Shown: positions 43,909 to 54,100, counted from the stretch's first letter. The stretch: DNA of 64,000 nucleotides from Mangrovitalea sediminis (GCF_002514725.1 NZ_NTLB01000005.1:310001-374000), one strand, 5' to 3'. The notes: generated by a model from the sequence alone, not told the origin. Translations and numbers: made by a program.

Positions 43909-44414
43909 CAGTCTGCATCTCCGGGAATGAGTGTACCGATCCTGCTGAGTTCGGTCTTGAGGGAGTCTGGTACCAGCCGCAAATCATCAAACGGCAGGGC
44001 GAGAAATTGCTCTATTCGGTAACGTAATGTCCGATAGGCGTTGTAAAAGGCGGCTTCGATGTGCGCCTCGCTGCCAGTGGCATGGGCTGGGTCGTCGACC
44101 CCCCAGTGCGCCCGGATCGCCGGCCCAAGATAAGCCGGGCAGGTTTCTCCGGCCGCACTGGCGCAAACGGTAATGACGATGTCAGGGGCTTCATCAAGGT
44201 CGTCCCAGGATTTGCTGTGGAGTCCCTCCGTGGGGATGCCTTCCCGGGTCAGCAGCGCCAAAGACCGGGGGTGTACCTGTCCGGTGGGGTGGCTGCCGGC
44301 ACTCACCGCTTTGAGCCCGGCTGGCGCCAACTGGTTGAAGGTGGCTTCGGCCAGGATCGAACGGCAGGAGTTTCCGGTGCATAGAAAGAGTATGGACAGA
44401 TCCTTGGCAAGCAT
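43908..44414 (-). CDS. arsC: Arsenate reductase, thioredoxin-linked (LMW-phosphatase fold)
   Basis: Reduces As(V) to As(III) (168 aa from ATG 44414). P-loop CX5R reads CTGNSCRS with Cys12 and Arg18. The two resolving cysteines occur in VITVCASAAGETCPAY. The start overlaps the arsI stop by one base (TGATG). The longer open frame toward 44597 is arsI read out of frame and is not used. Confidence 0.93.
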   Translation of the reverse strand: MLAKDLSILFLCTGNSCRSILAEATFNQLAPAGLKAVSAGSHPTGQVHPRSLALLTREGIPTEGLHSKSWDDLDEAPDIVITVCASAAGETCPAYLGPAIRAHWGVDDPAHATGSEAHIEAAFYNAYRTLRYRIEQFLALPFDDLRLVPDSLKTELSRIGTLIPGDAD

Positions 44415-44872
44415 CAGCAGCAACCCCGTCCGGAAGGTGTTTTGGTCTGTTCGTTCCGGGGGGCGCAACAGGTGGTGCCGGAATCCGTTTTCGCCGATCC
44501 GTTGAAGGTGGGAATGTCCTGCAACGAGTGGAAGCCTTCCCAGGGGATTCCCTGAGGGTCGACAGACCAATACTTGTTGGATTGCACATAGCAGCATGCC
44601 GTGTCGAATTCCTTACGAGAAGGGAGTTCGGCATCAGCCAGACGCTGATTCAGTGCGACGAGCTCTTCATCGGAGTCGACCTGGAAACCCAGATGATCCA
44701 GCCCGGGTTCGGCGCCGCGCTGCGAAATCGCGAAATTCACGCAGGGATCGTCCAGCATCCATTTGGCGTAGTCGGCTTTGACGACGGCAGGTTCGCCACC
44801 GAACAGGGCAGAGTAGAAACGGATGCTGTCCTCCAGATTGGCGACAGCCAGGTGCACATGAAAACGTTTCAT
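44414..44872 (-). CDS. arsI: ArsI/CadI-family VOC metalloenzyme
   Basis: Small (152 aa) vicinal-oxygen-chelate protein of the type that cleaves the C-As bond of trivalent organoarsenicals such as methylarsenite. Metal ligands fit His5 or His7, His60 (GLDHLGFQV) and Glu112 (WEGF). The vicinal pair Cys93-Cys94 (TACCYV) is the arsenic-binding site, and two further Cys pairs are at 135-136 and 151-152 at the C-terminus. It overlaps arsR by 4 bp. A demethylase role is inferred from family; cadmium binding is the alternative. Confidence 0.88.
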   Translation of the reverse strand: MKRFHVHLAVANLEDSIRFYSALFGGEPAVVKADYAKWMLDDPCVNFAISQRGAEPGLDHLGFQVDSDEELVALNQRLADAELPSRKEFDTACCYVQSNKYWSVDPQGIPWEGFHSLQDIPTFNGSAKTDSGTTCCAPRNEQTKTPSGRGCC

Positions 44873-45210
44873 TGAGGGTCTCCCGTCATGGGGGCTGCGC
44901 AGCCAGCGTCCTCGAGGTCGCAGGACTCTCCCTGGCAGCAGTTTTCGGTCAGATAGGCGATCACGCCGTTCATGGCGGCAAAGTCGGCCTGGTAGTGGAT
45001 GAAGCGGCCTTCCTGTCTTTTGCGTAACAGGCCGGCATGCAGCAATTCCTTCAGGTGAAAGGATAGGGTCGCAGGCGCCAGTTCCAGAGCCTGGCTCAAG
45101 GCCCCGGGTGTCAGCCCCTCCGGGCCGGCGATAACAAGCCGTCGAAAAATGGCCAGGCGATTCTCCTGGGCAAGGGCGGCTAATGCAGAAAGAGTCTGTT
45201 GTGTATTCAT
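44869..45210 (-). CDS. arsR: ArsR-family arsenic repressor
   Basis: Winged-helix repressor (113 aa from ATG 45210, GGAAA upstream) with helix-turn-helix LTPGALSQALELAPATLSFHLKELLHAGLL. The C-terminal tail holds Cys91, 92, 97 and 104 (ENCCQGESCDLEDAGC), the type in which As(III) is bound outside the DNA-reading helix. First gene of the ars operon. An inverted repeat that overlaps its leader is the probable operator. Confidence 0.92.
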   Translation of the reverse strand: MNTQQTLSALAALAQENRLAIFRRLVIAGPEGLTPGALSQALELAPATLSFHLKELLHAGLLRKRQEGRFIHYQADFAAMNGVIAYLTENCCQGESCDLEDAGCAAPMTGDPQ

Positions 45211-45219
45211 GTTTTTATG

Positions 45220-45237
45220 TTTCCATAAATATGGAAA
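45220..45237. promoter_or_regulatory. ArsR operator candidate
   Basis: TTTCCAT-AAAT-ATGGAAA, a perfect 7-4-7 inverted repeat 10 bp before the arsR start, overlapping its ribosome site. Confidence 0.65.
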
Positions 45238-45431
45238 TGATTCAATAACCATCGCACCAAGGCGTACGAGAACTGACGAGTGGCTTTCACTGTCGAAGTA
45301 TGACGTTGCCAGTTGAGAGGCGGGCGGGGAGTGTGTGTTTCGTAGCGACTTAAGTCGACTACGTACGGTGGATGGTTGGCATTATGGTGCTTTCGGAAGC
45401 TCAGGATCGGACGTAATCAGGGGGCTTTAAG

Positions 45432-45447
45432 TTTACGTTTACGTAAA
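45432..45447. promoter_or_regulatory. LiuR operator at the bkd promoter
   Basis: TTTACGTTTACGTAAA agrees with the liuR site at 15 of 16 positions, although it lies about 41 kb away. It covers the -35 element of the bkd operon. Rest of the 350-bp arsR-bkd gap: the ArsR operator and no further gene. Confidence 0.8.
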
Positions 45448-45466
45448 AGTCCTTAGCGGCTATGAT
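45438..45466 (+). promoter_or_regulatory. bkd operon promoter
   Basis: TTTACG (45438-45443) and TATGAT (45461-45466) are 17 bp apart, 4/6 and 5/6 matches to sigma70. The -35 is inside the LiuR palindrome; the leader to the ATG is about 90 nt. Confidence 0.65.
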
Positions 45467-45560
45467 CCTTAACCGTAGATTACCGTCTACATTCATACTA
45501 AGGCAGACCCCCACAAGGGGTATGCCGTTCCTCAACTCCCTAGACCAGGACGAGGATGTT

Positions 45561-46751
45561 ATGCCGACAACAAAAAACGCTAACTCCAGTTCCATCCATA
45601 CGCCGACGTTCATTCGCGGCGATGAATTCCATTTCCCGATCTACAAGGTCCTTAAACAGGACGGCACGACCTATCGTGGCGCCGTGTTGCCGAAGCTGGA
45701 TCAGGAAAAAGCCCTGCGCATCTACCGCACCATGGTGTTCACCCGTGTTCTTGACGAGCGCATGCTCGCTGCCCAGCGGCAGGGGCGCCTCAGTTTCTAT
45801 ATGCAAAGTACCGGCGAGGAGGCAACTGTTATCGGCAGCGCCGCTGCGCTGGACGATGCCGACATGATCATGGCCCAGTACCGGGAGCAGGGCGCCCTGG
45901 CGTATCGGGGGTTCACGACTGACCAATTTATGAACCAGTTGTTCAGCAATGAGCTGGACTATGGTAAAGGTCGTCAGATGCCGATCCACTACGGGTCGCG
46001 CGACCTGCATTACATGACGATCTCGTCACCGCTAGCTACCCAGATCCCCCAGGCGACTGGTTATGCCTACGGACAGAAGCTGGATGGCGGCGGGCACTGC
46101 ACCATTACCTATTTTGGTGAAGGGGCTGCCTCCGAAGGGGACTTCCATGCGGCGCTCAATATGGCGTCGGTGCACAAGGTCCCGGTGATTTTCCTTTGCC
46201 GTAACAACGGCTATGCCATTTCCACGCCTTCCAGTGAACAGTTTGCCGCCGACGGTATCGCGCCGCGGGCACTCGGATATCGGATGCACGCTATCCGGGT
46301 AGACGGCAACGATATCCTCGCCGTCTATCAGGCGACACTCGAAGCGCGAAAGATTGCCGTCGAGCAGAACGAGCCGGTTCTGGTGGAGGCGATGTCCTAT
46401 CGTCTGGCAGCGCATTCTTCCTCGGATGATCCTTCCGGTTATCGTAGCAAGAAGGAAGAGGAAGCCTGGCGCGAGAAAGATCCGATCCTGCGCATGAAGC
46501 TGTGGCTTCAGAAGAAAAAATGGTGGTCTGAAGAGGAAGAGAAAAACCTCCAGGAAAGCCTGCGCCGGGAAGTACTGGAGACCATGAAAAAGGCCGAGAA
46601 ACGGCCACCGCCCCCGCTGGACAGTCTGGTTACCGATGTGTACGACGAAGTTCCACCGCAACTCGCCGAGCAGTTGAGCAAGCTGAAGGCCCATATCCGC
46701 AAGTATCCGGATGCTTATCCGAAAAGCGCGGGAGGGCTGAAGCATGGCTAA
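45561..46751 (+). CDS. bkdA1: Branched-chain 2-oxo acid dehydrogenase E1 alpha
   Basis: Thiamine-diphosphate-binding subunit (396 aa) that decarboxylates branched 2-oxo acids derived from Leu, Ile and Val. ATG 45561 ([11 protein letters not shown]) is chosen for GAGGA 5-9 bp upstream; the earlier in-frame ATG at 45462 lies at the promoter. TPP motif reads [38 protein letters not shown]. The phosphorylation-loop-like segment [22 protein letters not shown] is present. The LiuR site and partner subunits favour branched-chain over pyruvate dehydrogenase. Confidence 0.94.
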   Translation: MPTTKNANSSSIHTPTFIRGDEFHFPIYKVLKQDGTTYRGAVLPKLDQEKALRIYRTMVFTRVLDERMLAAQRQGRLSFYMQSTGEEATVIGSAAALDDADMIMAQYREQGALAYRGFTTDQFMNQLFSNELDYGKGRQMPIHYGSRDLHYMTISSPLATQIPQATGYAYGQKLDGGGHCTITYFGEGAASEGDFHAALNMASVHKVPVIFLCRNNGYAISTPSSEQFAADGIAPRALGYRMHAIRVDGNDILAVYQATLEARKIAVEQNEPVLVEAMSYRLAAHSSSDDPSGYRSKKEEEAWREKDPILRMKLWLQKKKWWSEEEEKNLQESLRREVLETMKKAEKRPPPPLDSLVTDVYDEVPPQLAEQLSKLKAHIRKYPDAYPKSAGGLKHG

Positions 46752-47721
46752 GATGAACCTGTTGCAGGCGATCAATAATGCGCTCGACCTGGCCATGGCC
46801 AGCAATGACAAAACGGTTTGTTTCGGTGAGGATGTGGGTGTCTTTGGCGGCGTTTTCCGCGCCACCAGCCATCTGCAGGAAAAATACGGCCGTGCTCGCT
46901 GTTTCAATACGCCACTGGTCGAGCAAGGGATTATCGGCTTCGCCAATGGTCTGGCTGCCCAGGGGCATGTGGCGGTCGCTGAGATTCAGTTCGCCGATTA
47001 CATCTTTCCGGCGTTTGACCAGATCGTCAACGAATCCGCCAAATACCGCTATCGCTCTGGCAGCCTGTTCGATGTCGGGAACCTGACGATACGGACACCC
47101 TACGGTGGTGGTATTGCCGGTGGTCTCTACCATTCCCAGTCGCCGGAAGCCTACTTTGCCCATACGCCGGGCCTGAAAATCGTGGTGCCGCGCAATCCTT
47201 ACGAAGCCAAGGGCTTGTTGCTGGCCTCGATTCGCGACCCCAACCCTGTGGTGTTCTTTGAGCCCAAGCGACTCTATCGTGCTTCCGTCGGCGATGTGCC
47301 CGAGGAAGATTATGAGCTGCCACTGGGTAAAGCCTCTGTTCTCAAGGAAGGCACGGACATCACATTGCTGGCCTGGGGCGCGCAGATGGAACCCCTCGAA
47401 AAAGCGGCCGAGATGGCCGAAAAAGAGGGCATTTCCTGCGAAATCATTGACCTGCGAACCATTGTTCCCTGGGATATTGAAACGGTGACCAACTCCGTGC
47501 TGAAAACCGGTCGCCTGGTCATCAGTCATGAGGCCCCCCTGACAGGTGGTTTTGCCGGCGAAATCGCCGCGACCATCCAGGAACGCTGTTTCCTCTACCT
47601 TGAATCGCCGATCGCTCGTGTCACCGGTCTCGATACACCTTTCCCCCTCGCGCTGGAGAAAGAGTATGTGCCGGATCACCTGAAGATCTTTGAAGCGATC
47701 AAGCACAGTATTCATTTTTAG
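46744..47721 (+). CDS. bkdA2: Branched-chain 2-oxo acid dehydrogenase E1 beta
   Basis: Transketolase-like beta subunit (325 aa), overlapping E1 alpha by 8 bp. Visible features: [77 protein letters not shown] and the C-terminal [16 protein letters not shown]. Forms the alpha2-beta2 E1 heterotetramer. Confidence 0.95.
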   Translation: MAKMNLLQAINNALDLAMASNDKTVCFGEDVGVFGGVFRATSHLQEKYGRARCFNTPLVEQGIIGFANGLAAQGHVAVAEIQFADYIFPAFDQIVNESAKYRYRSGSLFDVGNLTIRTPYGGGIAGGLYHSQSPEAYFAHTPGLKIVVPRNPYEAKGLLLASIRDPNPVVFFEPKRLYRASVGDVPEEDYELPLGKASVLKEGTDITLLAWGAQMEPLEKAAEMAEKEGISCEIIDLRTIVPWDIETVTNSVLKTGRLVISHEAPLTGGFAGEIAATIQERCFLYLESPIARVTGLDTPFPLALEKEYVPDHLKIFEAIKHSIHF

Positions 47722-47733
47722 GGGGAGACACTG

Positions 47734-49293
47734 ATGGCTGATTTCATTCTGCCCGATATCGGCGAGGGCATTGTCGAGTGTGAACTGGTCAAATGGCTGA
47801 TCAAGGAAGGCGATGTGATCGTCGAAGACCAGCCGGTCGCCGAAGTCATGACCGACAAGGCCCTTGTCGAGATTCCAGCGCCCCATGCCGGGCGTGTGAC
47901 CAAATTGTATTATCAGGAAGGCGAGATCGCGCGGGTGCATTCCCCGTTGTTTGCGGTCACCGATACTGAAACCGCTGAAACGCCCTCAGCGCCGGCGGCT
48001 GAGCCGAAATCGCCTGCGGAGGACGAACCGACGGCTCCGGCGCCGTCTGCAGCGCCGCAGACCTCTTCCGGTGCGCGGGACTTTGTTCTGCCGGATATCG
48101 GTGAGGGCATCGTCGAGTGTGAAGTCGTGACCTGGCAAGTGCAGGACGGCGACGAGATCGAGGAAGACCAGCCGATTGTCGACGTTATGACCGACAAGGC
48201 CATGGTTGAAATCACCGCGCCAGAAGCCGGTAAGATCGTCAAACACTACTATGCGCAGGGCGATATCGCGAAAGTCCATTCGCCGTTGTTTGCCTATATT
48301 CCCCGTGACGGTGCCGCCAGCACTGCGCCGGTATCGGTCTCTGCATCAGAGCCGGCGAAAGAAACCGAGACGCGACCTGCTCAGGTCACGGCTCCCAAGG
48401 CGGCCCGGGATCGAATTCCGGCCAGCCCTGCGGTACGGCGTCTGGTGCGTGAGATGGAAATCAATCTTGACGATATCCTCGGCTCCGGCCCCAATGGGCG
48501 CGTCCTGAAAGAGGATGTTCTGCGCTTCCGGAAAGGTCCGGAAACGGTTAAGACACCGATCACCCCGGCAGCCGTCGAGGCCCAGGGAGAAGTGCGTGTC
48601 GAGCCTATCCGAGGCATTCGCGCGGTCATGGCCAAGCGTATGGTGGAGTCGGCTAATACGATTCCGCATTTCATCTACGGCGATGAAGTGGATGTCACCG
48701 CGCTGCTGGCGTTGCGCGAACAGCTCAAGCCTCTCGCCGAAAAAGAGGGCGTCCGGCTGACGCTGATGCCGTTCATCATGAAGGCATTGGCGATGGCCGT
48801 GGCGGAGTTCCCCATCTTGAACAGCCGGGTCAATGATGAGGTAACCGAAATCCACTACTTGCCGAACTGCAATATCGGCATGGCCGTGGATACGCCTAAG
48901 GGGCTGATCGTGCCCAATGTGAAGGGCGTGGAAAGCCTGAGCATACTGGGTATCGCGCGGGAAGTGACGCGTCTGACCCAGGCTGCCCGCGAAGGCGGGG
49001 TGCGACAGGAGGATCTGCGCGACGGCACCATCAGCATCTCCAATATCGGTGCGCTGGGGGGGACCTATGCCTCGCCAATTATCAGTAAGCCGGAGGTCGC
49101 TATCGTTGCGCTGGGGCGGACACAGACATTGCCCCGCTTTGCTGACGATGGTTCGGTCGTGGCCCGCAGCATCATGAACATCAGTTGGGCTGGCGATCAC
49201 CGGATCATCGACGGCGGCACCATCGCACGATTCAGCAACCGCTGGCGCCAGTACCTTGAGGATCCTGCGTCAATGGTGCTGCATCTGCGATAA
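47734..49293 (+). CDS. bkdB: Branched-chain 2-oxo acid dehydrogenase E2 with two lipoyl domains
   Basis: Dihydrolipoyl acyltransferase core (519 aa). Lipoyl domain 1 has Lys42 in VMTDKALVEI; domain 2 has Lys155 in VMTDKAMVEI; Ala/Pro-rich linkers follow each. The E1/E3-binding domain is at about 229-265 (PASPAVRRLVREMEINLDDI, GPNGRVLKEDV). The catalytic domain ends with His489 and Asp493 in DHRIIDGG. Branched-chain E2 proteins more often have one lipoyl domain, so the duplication is notable. No E3 gene follows; dihydrolipoamide dehydrogenase must be encoded elsewhere. Confidence 0.93.
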   Translation: MADFILPDIGEGIVECELVKWLIKEGDVIVEDQPVAEVMTDKALVEIPAPHAGRVTKLYYQEGEIARVHSPLFAVTDTETAETPSAPAAEPKSPAEDEPTAPAPSAAPQTSSGARDFVLPDIGEGIVECEVVTWQVQDGDEIEEDQPIVDVMTDKAMVEITAPEAGKIVKHYYAQGDIAKVHSPLFAYIPRDGAASTAPVSVSASEPAKETETRPAQVTAPKAARDRIPASPAVRRLVREMEINLDDILGSGPNGRVLKEDVLRFRKGPETVKTPITPAAVEAQGEVRVEPIRGIRAVMAKRMVESANTIPHFIYGDEVDVTALLALREQLKPLAEKEGVRLTLMPFIMKALAMAVAEFPILNSRVNDEVTEIHYLPNCNIGMAVDTPKGLIVPNVKGVESLSILGIAREVTRLTQAAREGGVRQEDLRDGTISISNIGALGGTYASPIISKPEVAIVALGRTQTLPRFADDGSVVARSIMNISWAGDHRIIDGGTIARFSNRWRQYLEDPASMVLHLR

Positions 49294-49314
49294 CCGGAGC
49301 TTACCGGAGCGCCC

Positions 49315-51147
49315 ATGACGCAACCGACACTGCAGCAGTTCTACATCCCGGAAGAGCAGTCGATCTACCTGCTCAGCCACAACGATGCCAAAAAGCTCAA
49401 GGACTGGGTCGCGCTCTGCCAGACCCAGCTTGAGCAACTCGGGTATCGGGATATCGAACTGGTGGGCAAGGGCGCCTACGCCTTTGTCTTCGCCGGTGTC
49501 ACGGCGCAGGGCGCTCATTACGTCTTCAAGTTCACCCGTATTACCTTGCCGCAACATCTCCAGGATCGCCTCGAAGAAGAGGCGTTCATGCTGGATCAGG
49601 TCGAACATCCCCATGTACCGCGTTTGATCGCCTTCCAGCGGGTCCGGCGTCAATCCATCCTGGTGATGGAACGGGCGCGGGGAATCAACCTGGAAGAATA
49701 TTCCCTTCGTCACGGTCGACTATCAGCTCGACTCGTTATTAAAATTGCGGCTCAACTTGCTGATATACTAAGGTATCTCAGACAAGGATCTCAGGCCAAC
49801 GGTAAGCCGGTCGTGCACGGGGATATCAAACCCTCCAACCTGGTTTTCGATGCGGACCGTGAGCGGGTGGCGCTGATCGACTGGGGTTCTTCTGTCTTCG
49901 CTCAACTGGATGAGAACCATCAATTCGTTGCCTCCAATGTCATGGAACTGATGTCGGATAACCTTCAGCAGACCAACGCGCGCCTGGGGGATGTCTACTT
50001 TATCGGTGACGAACAGCTCAATGGCGGGCTGTCGAGCCCGCGCTTCGACGAGCAGGGCGTTGCGGGCACCCTCTATGCGCTGGCATCGGGTCAGTCATGC
50101 CGGTTCGGGCACAAGGCGATTCCGGCGACGGCACTGGGACTACCCATGGAGTTCGCCCGTATGCTGGATGGCATGCTGGATGAGGACCCCCGCAAGCGCG
50201 CCGAGGCCGGGGACTACTTCATTACCCATATGCCGCGGATGGCCCGCACCGTAATCCTGGACCTACCCGCCAAGCCTGAGCTGCCGCTGGTGCCGGTCTG
50301 GGTGCGTCCCAGTCACCGGGAAATCGATACGGTCGTCTATAGCTCCCGCAAATCCTTTCTGCGCGAGGAAGGTGTGCGGGAATCGCTCAAGGATGTGAAC
50401 GATGTGCAGCTCGATCGCTACTACAAGAACTTCATGCAGGGGATGGGTGAGACGGCCAAGGCCTTCGTGGCGGCGGTAAGCCGTCTGGGGCAGTATCCCG
50501 TCGTCGGTGGCCTGGCCGTGCGCTGGGAGAAAGACGGCGTCTATATCGATACCAGCCTGAACCTTCATGACGTCAGCCACAAGGCGGCCTTCGTGGCATC
50601 GGTTAACAACATGGTAAGCCTTGCCAGGGCGATCCATCGGCAAGGGGTGTTCAAAAGCTGCCTGTTCAATGCGCGGGATACCTTGCATATTGATCGCGAA
50701 CAGGCCAGCGATCCCTTCGTGCCGACCCCGGAGATGGCACTGCCTTATGAAGTGAGCGCCGCACCGGAACTGGAGGATGAAAGTCGGGTTCACTCCTATT
50801 TCGAAGATGGTCCGGACCCAGACGAATTCCTGCAATTACCCGATGAAATCATGGTGTTGCTGAAACATCTTAATACGATTCATCATACAGGACTGATCAT
50901 CTTTGAGAGCCTGAGTAATCACCTGAAGATCCACAGCTATTACCGGCTGCTCGATCCCGCCCGGGAGGCGGAATTCCGCGACTGTCTCGCGGCCATCATC
51001 GATGCTGTACCGTTGATCCGTGGGCTGGGCATTTCCGGCTTTATGAAAATGCCTTACAAGGACACCAAGTTTTTCACCCACATCGAGCATCTCCCCGAGA
51101 AGTTTTATCCCAAGGATCCGCGGGCTGAACTCGATCCGCCGGTGTAG
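49315..51147 (+). CDS. Hanks-type Ser/Thr protein kinase with unknown C-terminal domain
   Basis: Soluble 610-aa kinase. Gly-loop GKGAYAFVFAG at 51-61, ATP lysine Lys72 in HYVFKFTRI, catalytic HGDIKPSN with Asp170 (168-175), and a DWG magnesium motif at 189-191 instead of DFG. The kinase domain ends near 310; the following 300 residues (EVDTVVYSS-like start, about 325-610) match no family I recognise and have no membrane helix. Its ATG is 21 bp after bkdB with GGAGCG upstream, so it is probably in the bkd operon. A role in controlling the dehydrogenase is possible but only inferred. Confidence 0.85.
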   Translation: MTQPTLQQFYIPEEQSIYLLSHNDAKKLKDWVALCQTQLEQLGYRDIELVGKGAYAFVFAGVTAQGAHYVFKFTRITLPQHLQDRLEEEAFMLDQVEHPHVPRLIAFQRVRRQSILVMERARGINLEEYSLRHGRLSARLVIKIAAQLADILRYLRQGSQANGKPVVHGDIKPSNLVFDADRERVALIDWGSSVFAQLDENHQFVASNVMELMSDNLQQTNARLGDVYFIGDEQLNGGLSSPRFDEQGVAGTLYALASGQSCRFGHKAIPATALGLPMEFARMLDGMLDEDPRKRAEAGDYFITHMPRMARTVILDLPAKPELPLVPVWVRPSHREIDTVVYSSRKSFLREEGVRESLKDVNDVQLDRYYKNFMQGMGETAKAFVAAVSRLGQYPVVGGLAVRWEKDGVYIDTSLNLHDVSHKAAFVASVNNMVSLARAIHRQGVFKSCLFNARDTLHIDREQASDPFVPTPEMALPYEVSAAPELEDESRVHSYFEDGPDPDEFLQLPDEIMVLLKHLNTIHHTGLIIFESLSNHLKIHSYYRLLDPAREAEFRDCLAAIIDAVPLIRGLGISGFMKMPYKDTKFFTHIEHLPEKFYPKDPRAELDPPV

Positions 51148-51182
51148 CACGAATCGCGTTCCTCCCCCGGTCATCTGATCGG

Positions 51183-54100
51183 TTAAGCCCGATATCGTAT
51201 CCGTTTCAGCAACGCGAAGATCACCGGCATGGCCAGCAGCACCAGGGGCATTTGGATAAAGAGCCCGGAGATGATGGCGATGGCCAATGGTTGTTGCATC
51301 GCTGAGCCCTGTCCGATGCCAAGCGCAAGGGGTGCCAGTGCCAGGATGGCGGCGATGGTCGTCATGGCGATGGGACGCATCCGGTTAACCCCGGCTTTGA
51401 CCAGCGCGATATCCTCCGGCTCGTTATGCTCCTGTGTGAGGGTCTTGTATTCCGAGAAATAGAAGATCGCGACTTCGGTGACAATACCTACCACCATCGT
51501 CATCCCCATCATAGCCGTGATATTGAGTTCGATACCCGTCAGCCATAGACCGGCAAAGACAATGTTCACCGCCAGCAATGGCATGAGGATCACGCTGATC
51601 GCCATCCGGAAGCTTTCGTAGAGATAGAGCAGTAGCAGGAACACCAGGGCGAAGGCAGCAATGATGACCGCAATGAGACCACGAAAGGCAATTTGCTGCT
51701 GCTTATAGAGACCGCCGAGTTCATAGTACATCTTCCCGGGCAACAGGCCCTGTTGATTAAGAACCCGCTTCACGTCCTGCAGGGTGTGGCCCATGTCCCG
51801 ACCGTTGATCCTCGCGGACACCGCCACCATACGTTGCAGTTGATCGCGGGTGATCATCGGTTGTCCTTTTTCAATGGTTACCTTGGCGATGTGCTTCAGG
51901 GAGACCACCTGTCCGGAAGGCGTTCTCAGCTGCATACGTTCCAGGTCACGGATGCTATGGCGAATATCCCGAGGCACCCAAACCCGGATGCCGAGCATGC
52001 GGACGCCTTTTTGAATATGGGTCGTGACGACACCGCTGAAGTAGTTCTGAATATCCTGGGTCACGGTGTCGGGATCGATACCCATCAGTGCGGCCTTGGC
52101 GCGATCGACCTGAATGCGAAGGGAATCACCGGCAACGATAACCCCGTCCTGGACATCCACCACACCCGGAATCTTGCTGATCGCAGCGGCGACTTTGGGG
52201 GCGGTTTTCAGCAACTCGTCGGAGCTGCCGCCAAAGAGCTTGATTTCAATAGGTTGGGGCACCGCCGTGAGATCGCCGATCAGGTCCTCCATCAGCTGTG
52301 CCATATCGATATCCAGGCCAGGTACCTGTGTCTCGACCTGATGCCGGACTTCGTCCATCACCTGCCAGACCGTTTCTCGAGGCTGGGGCTTGAGACGTAC
52401 GAAGAAATCGCCTTCGTTGGTCCCGGTGATACCGCCCCCGAGTTGCAGACCGGTCCTGCGTGAGTAGGTCGCCACGTTGGGATTGTGCATCAGGATCTGG
52501 CCAACCTGGCGCAGCAGGCGATCCGTTTCGGCCAGGGATGTCCCAGGCTCTGCCCGGTAGTCGAGGATAAAGCCCCCCTCGTCCATGGCCGGCATAAAGC
52601 CGGAGCCCACGCGGTGGTAACTGACATAACCCACTCCGGCGAGCGGGACAATCAAGGCCAGCAACCACAGGGGGCGTTTCAGCATGGCCACCAGCACCCT
52701 GGAGTAGCGACGCTGTATGATGCGGGCGAGTGGACCTTCGTCTTCCCGTTCGATGTCCCGGTTGCTGATAAGGTGGTCTGCCAGCAGCGGAATGGCCAGC
52801 CATGCGATCATGTATGAGATGATCAGGGAGCTGGCCATGGTCAGGGATAGCGCCTTGAAGAAGGCCCCGGTGACGCCGGACAGGAAGGCCAGTGGCACAA
52901 ACACGATGATGGTGGACAATGAAGAGCCGGTCAGCGGTTTGGTGAACTCCATCGCAGCATAACGCACCTGGTCGTGCCGGTTACCGGTGCCGTCGCGCAC
53001 CCTGCGCATAATGTTCTCGATCATGACGATGGCATCGTCGATGATCAGCCCCACTGCCGCGGCCATGCCGCCCAAGGTCATGATGTTAAAACTCATGCCC
53101 AGCACATAGAGCAGCAGGATGGTGGCGGCCAGCACGGCCGGCACCACCAGGATCGCGATCCCCATGATGCGCACGCTGCGCAGGAAAACGAAGAGTACCA
53201 ACGCCGCCAGCGCCACGCCGATGAGGATGGCATCCCGCACGCTACCCGCCGAGGCGATAATCAGCTGGCTCTGGTCATACCAGTTCCTGACGGTGATATC
53301 GCCCGGCATTTTGCTGCGATAGGCGGCGAGTTTGGCCTTGATGTTCTTGACGATCTGTACCGTATTACCGCTGGGCTGTTGGAAGATTTGAACGGATACA
53401 GCGCGCTTACCGTCTGCGGTTACCGTGGACCAATGGGGAACCGTCGCCGTTTGTACCGTGGCGATGTCACCGAGTTCCACCAGGCCATTCTTTCCGCTAC
53501 GCAAGATGGTATGGCGAATACTCTTGACGCCGGTGAGCCGGGTATCGGACAGCATCAGGTACAGGTTGTAATGTTCGTCGAGCCGACCCACGGCCTTCAA
53601 TACGTTGGTTGCCGAAAGTGCCTTGGTCACATCGGCAAAGGTCAATCCATAGGCGAGCAGTTTCGCGGGATCGACTTCAACCCGGTATTCCTCATGATCG
53701 CCTCCGATCGCCGTGACCTTGGCGACGCCTTTTACTGACGATAGCAGCGGTATCAGTTGGTACTGCGCCAGGTCCCGCAAGGCAACCTGGCTTTCGGTGG
53801 CAGAGGTCAGGCTGAAAGCTGCGACCGGATCCACGGTTGGGTCCATGCGCCGGGCGGTAAAGGTCGTTCCCTTGGGCAGGGAAGGTAGTGTCTGCGTCAC
53901 CGCAGACATGACTTCCTGCAACGTCAGGGGCATATTGGCGCCCCAGTCGAAATTTATGGACAGGTCGGCTGCGCCGCGGCTGGTATCCGAACGAATCTCG
54001 CGGACACCGGGAACCGAACGGATGGCCTCTTCCACCGGTCGGGTCACGTCGAGCGTCATCTGGTCAGCCGGCCGGTCGCCGGCATCCAGTTCGACGCGTA

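Noticed and set aside
43036-44022. A 328-residue plus-strand frame opposite acr3 and arsC
   Set aside because: Runs antisense through transmembrane-coding DNA and translates to a Gln/Arg/Asp/Gly-rich chain without hydrophobic core; acr3 and arsC explain the sequence.
44060-44384. Plus-strand frames opposite arsC
   Set aside because: Antisense to a catalytic P-loop and resolving-Cys coding region; explained fully by arsC.
46630-47940. A 436-residue open frame on the minus strand opposite bkdA2
   Set aside because: It is antisense to clearly conserved E1alpha/E1beta/E2 coding sequence, contains no family motif, and its composition (many His, Asp, Arg) is typical of shadow frames in GC-rich genes.
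49315-51147. Homologue of the animal branched-chain dehydrogenase kinase
   Set aside because: Animal BCKDK is a GHKL-fold protein; this one has Hanks-type motifs (HGDIKPSN, DWG). Any similarity in role would be convergent.
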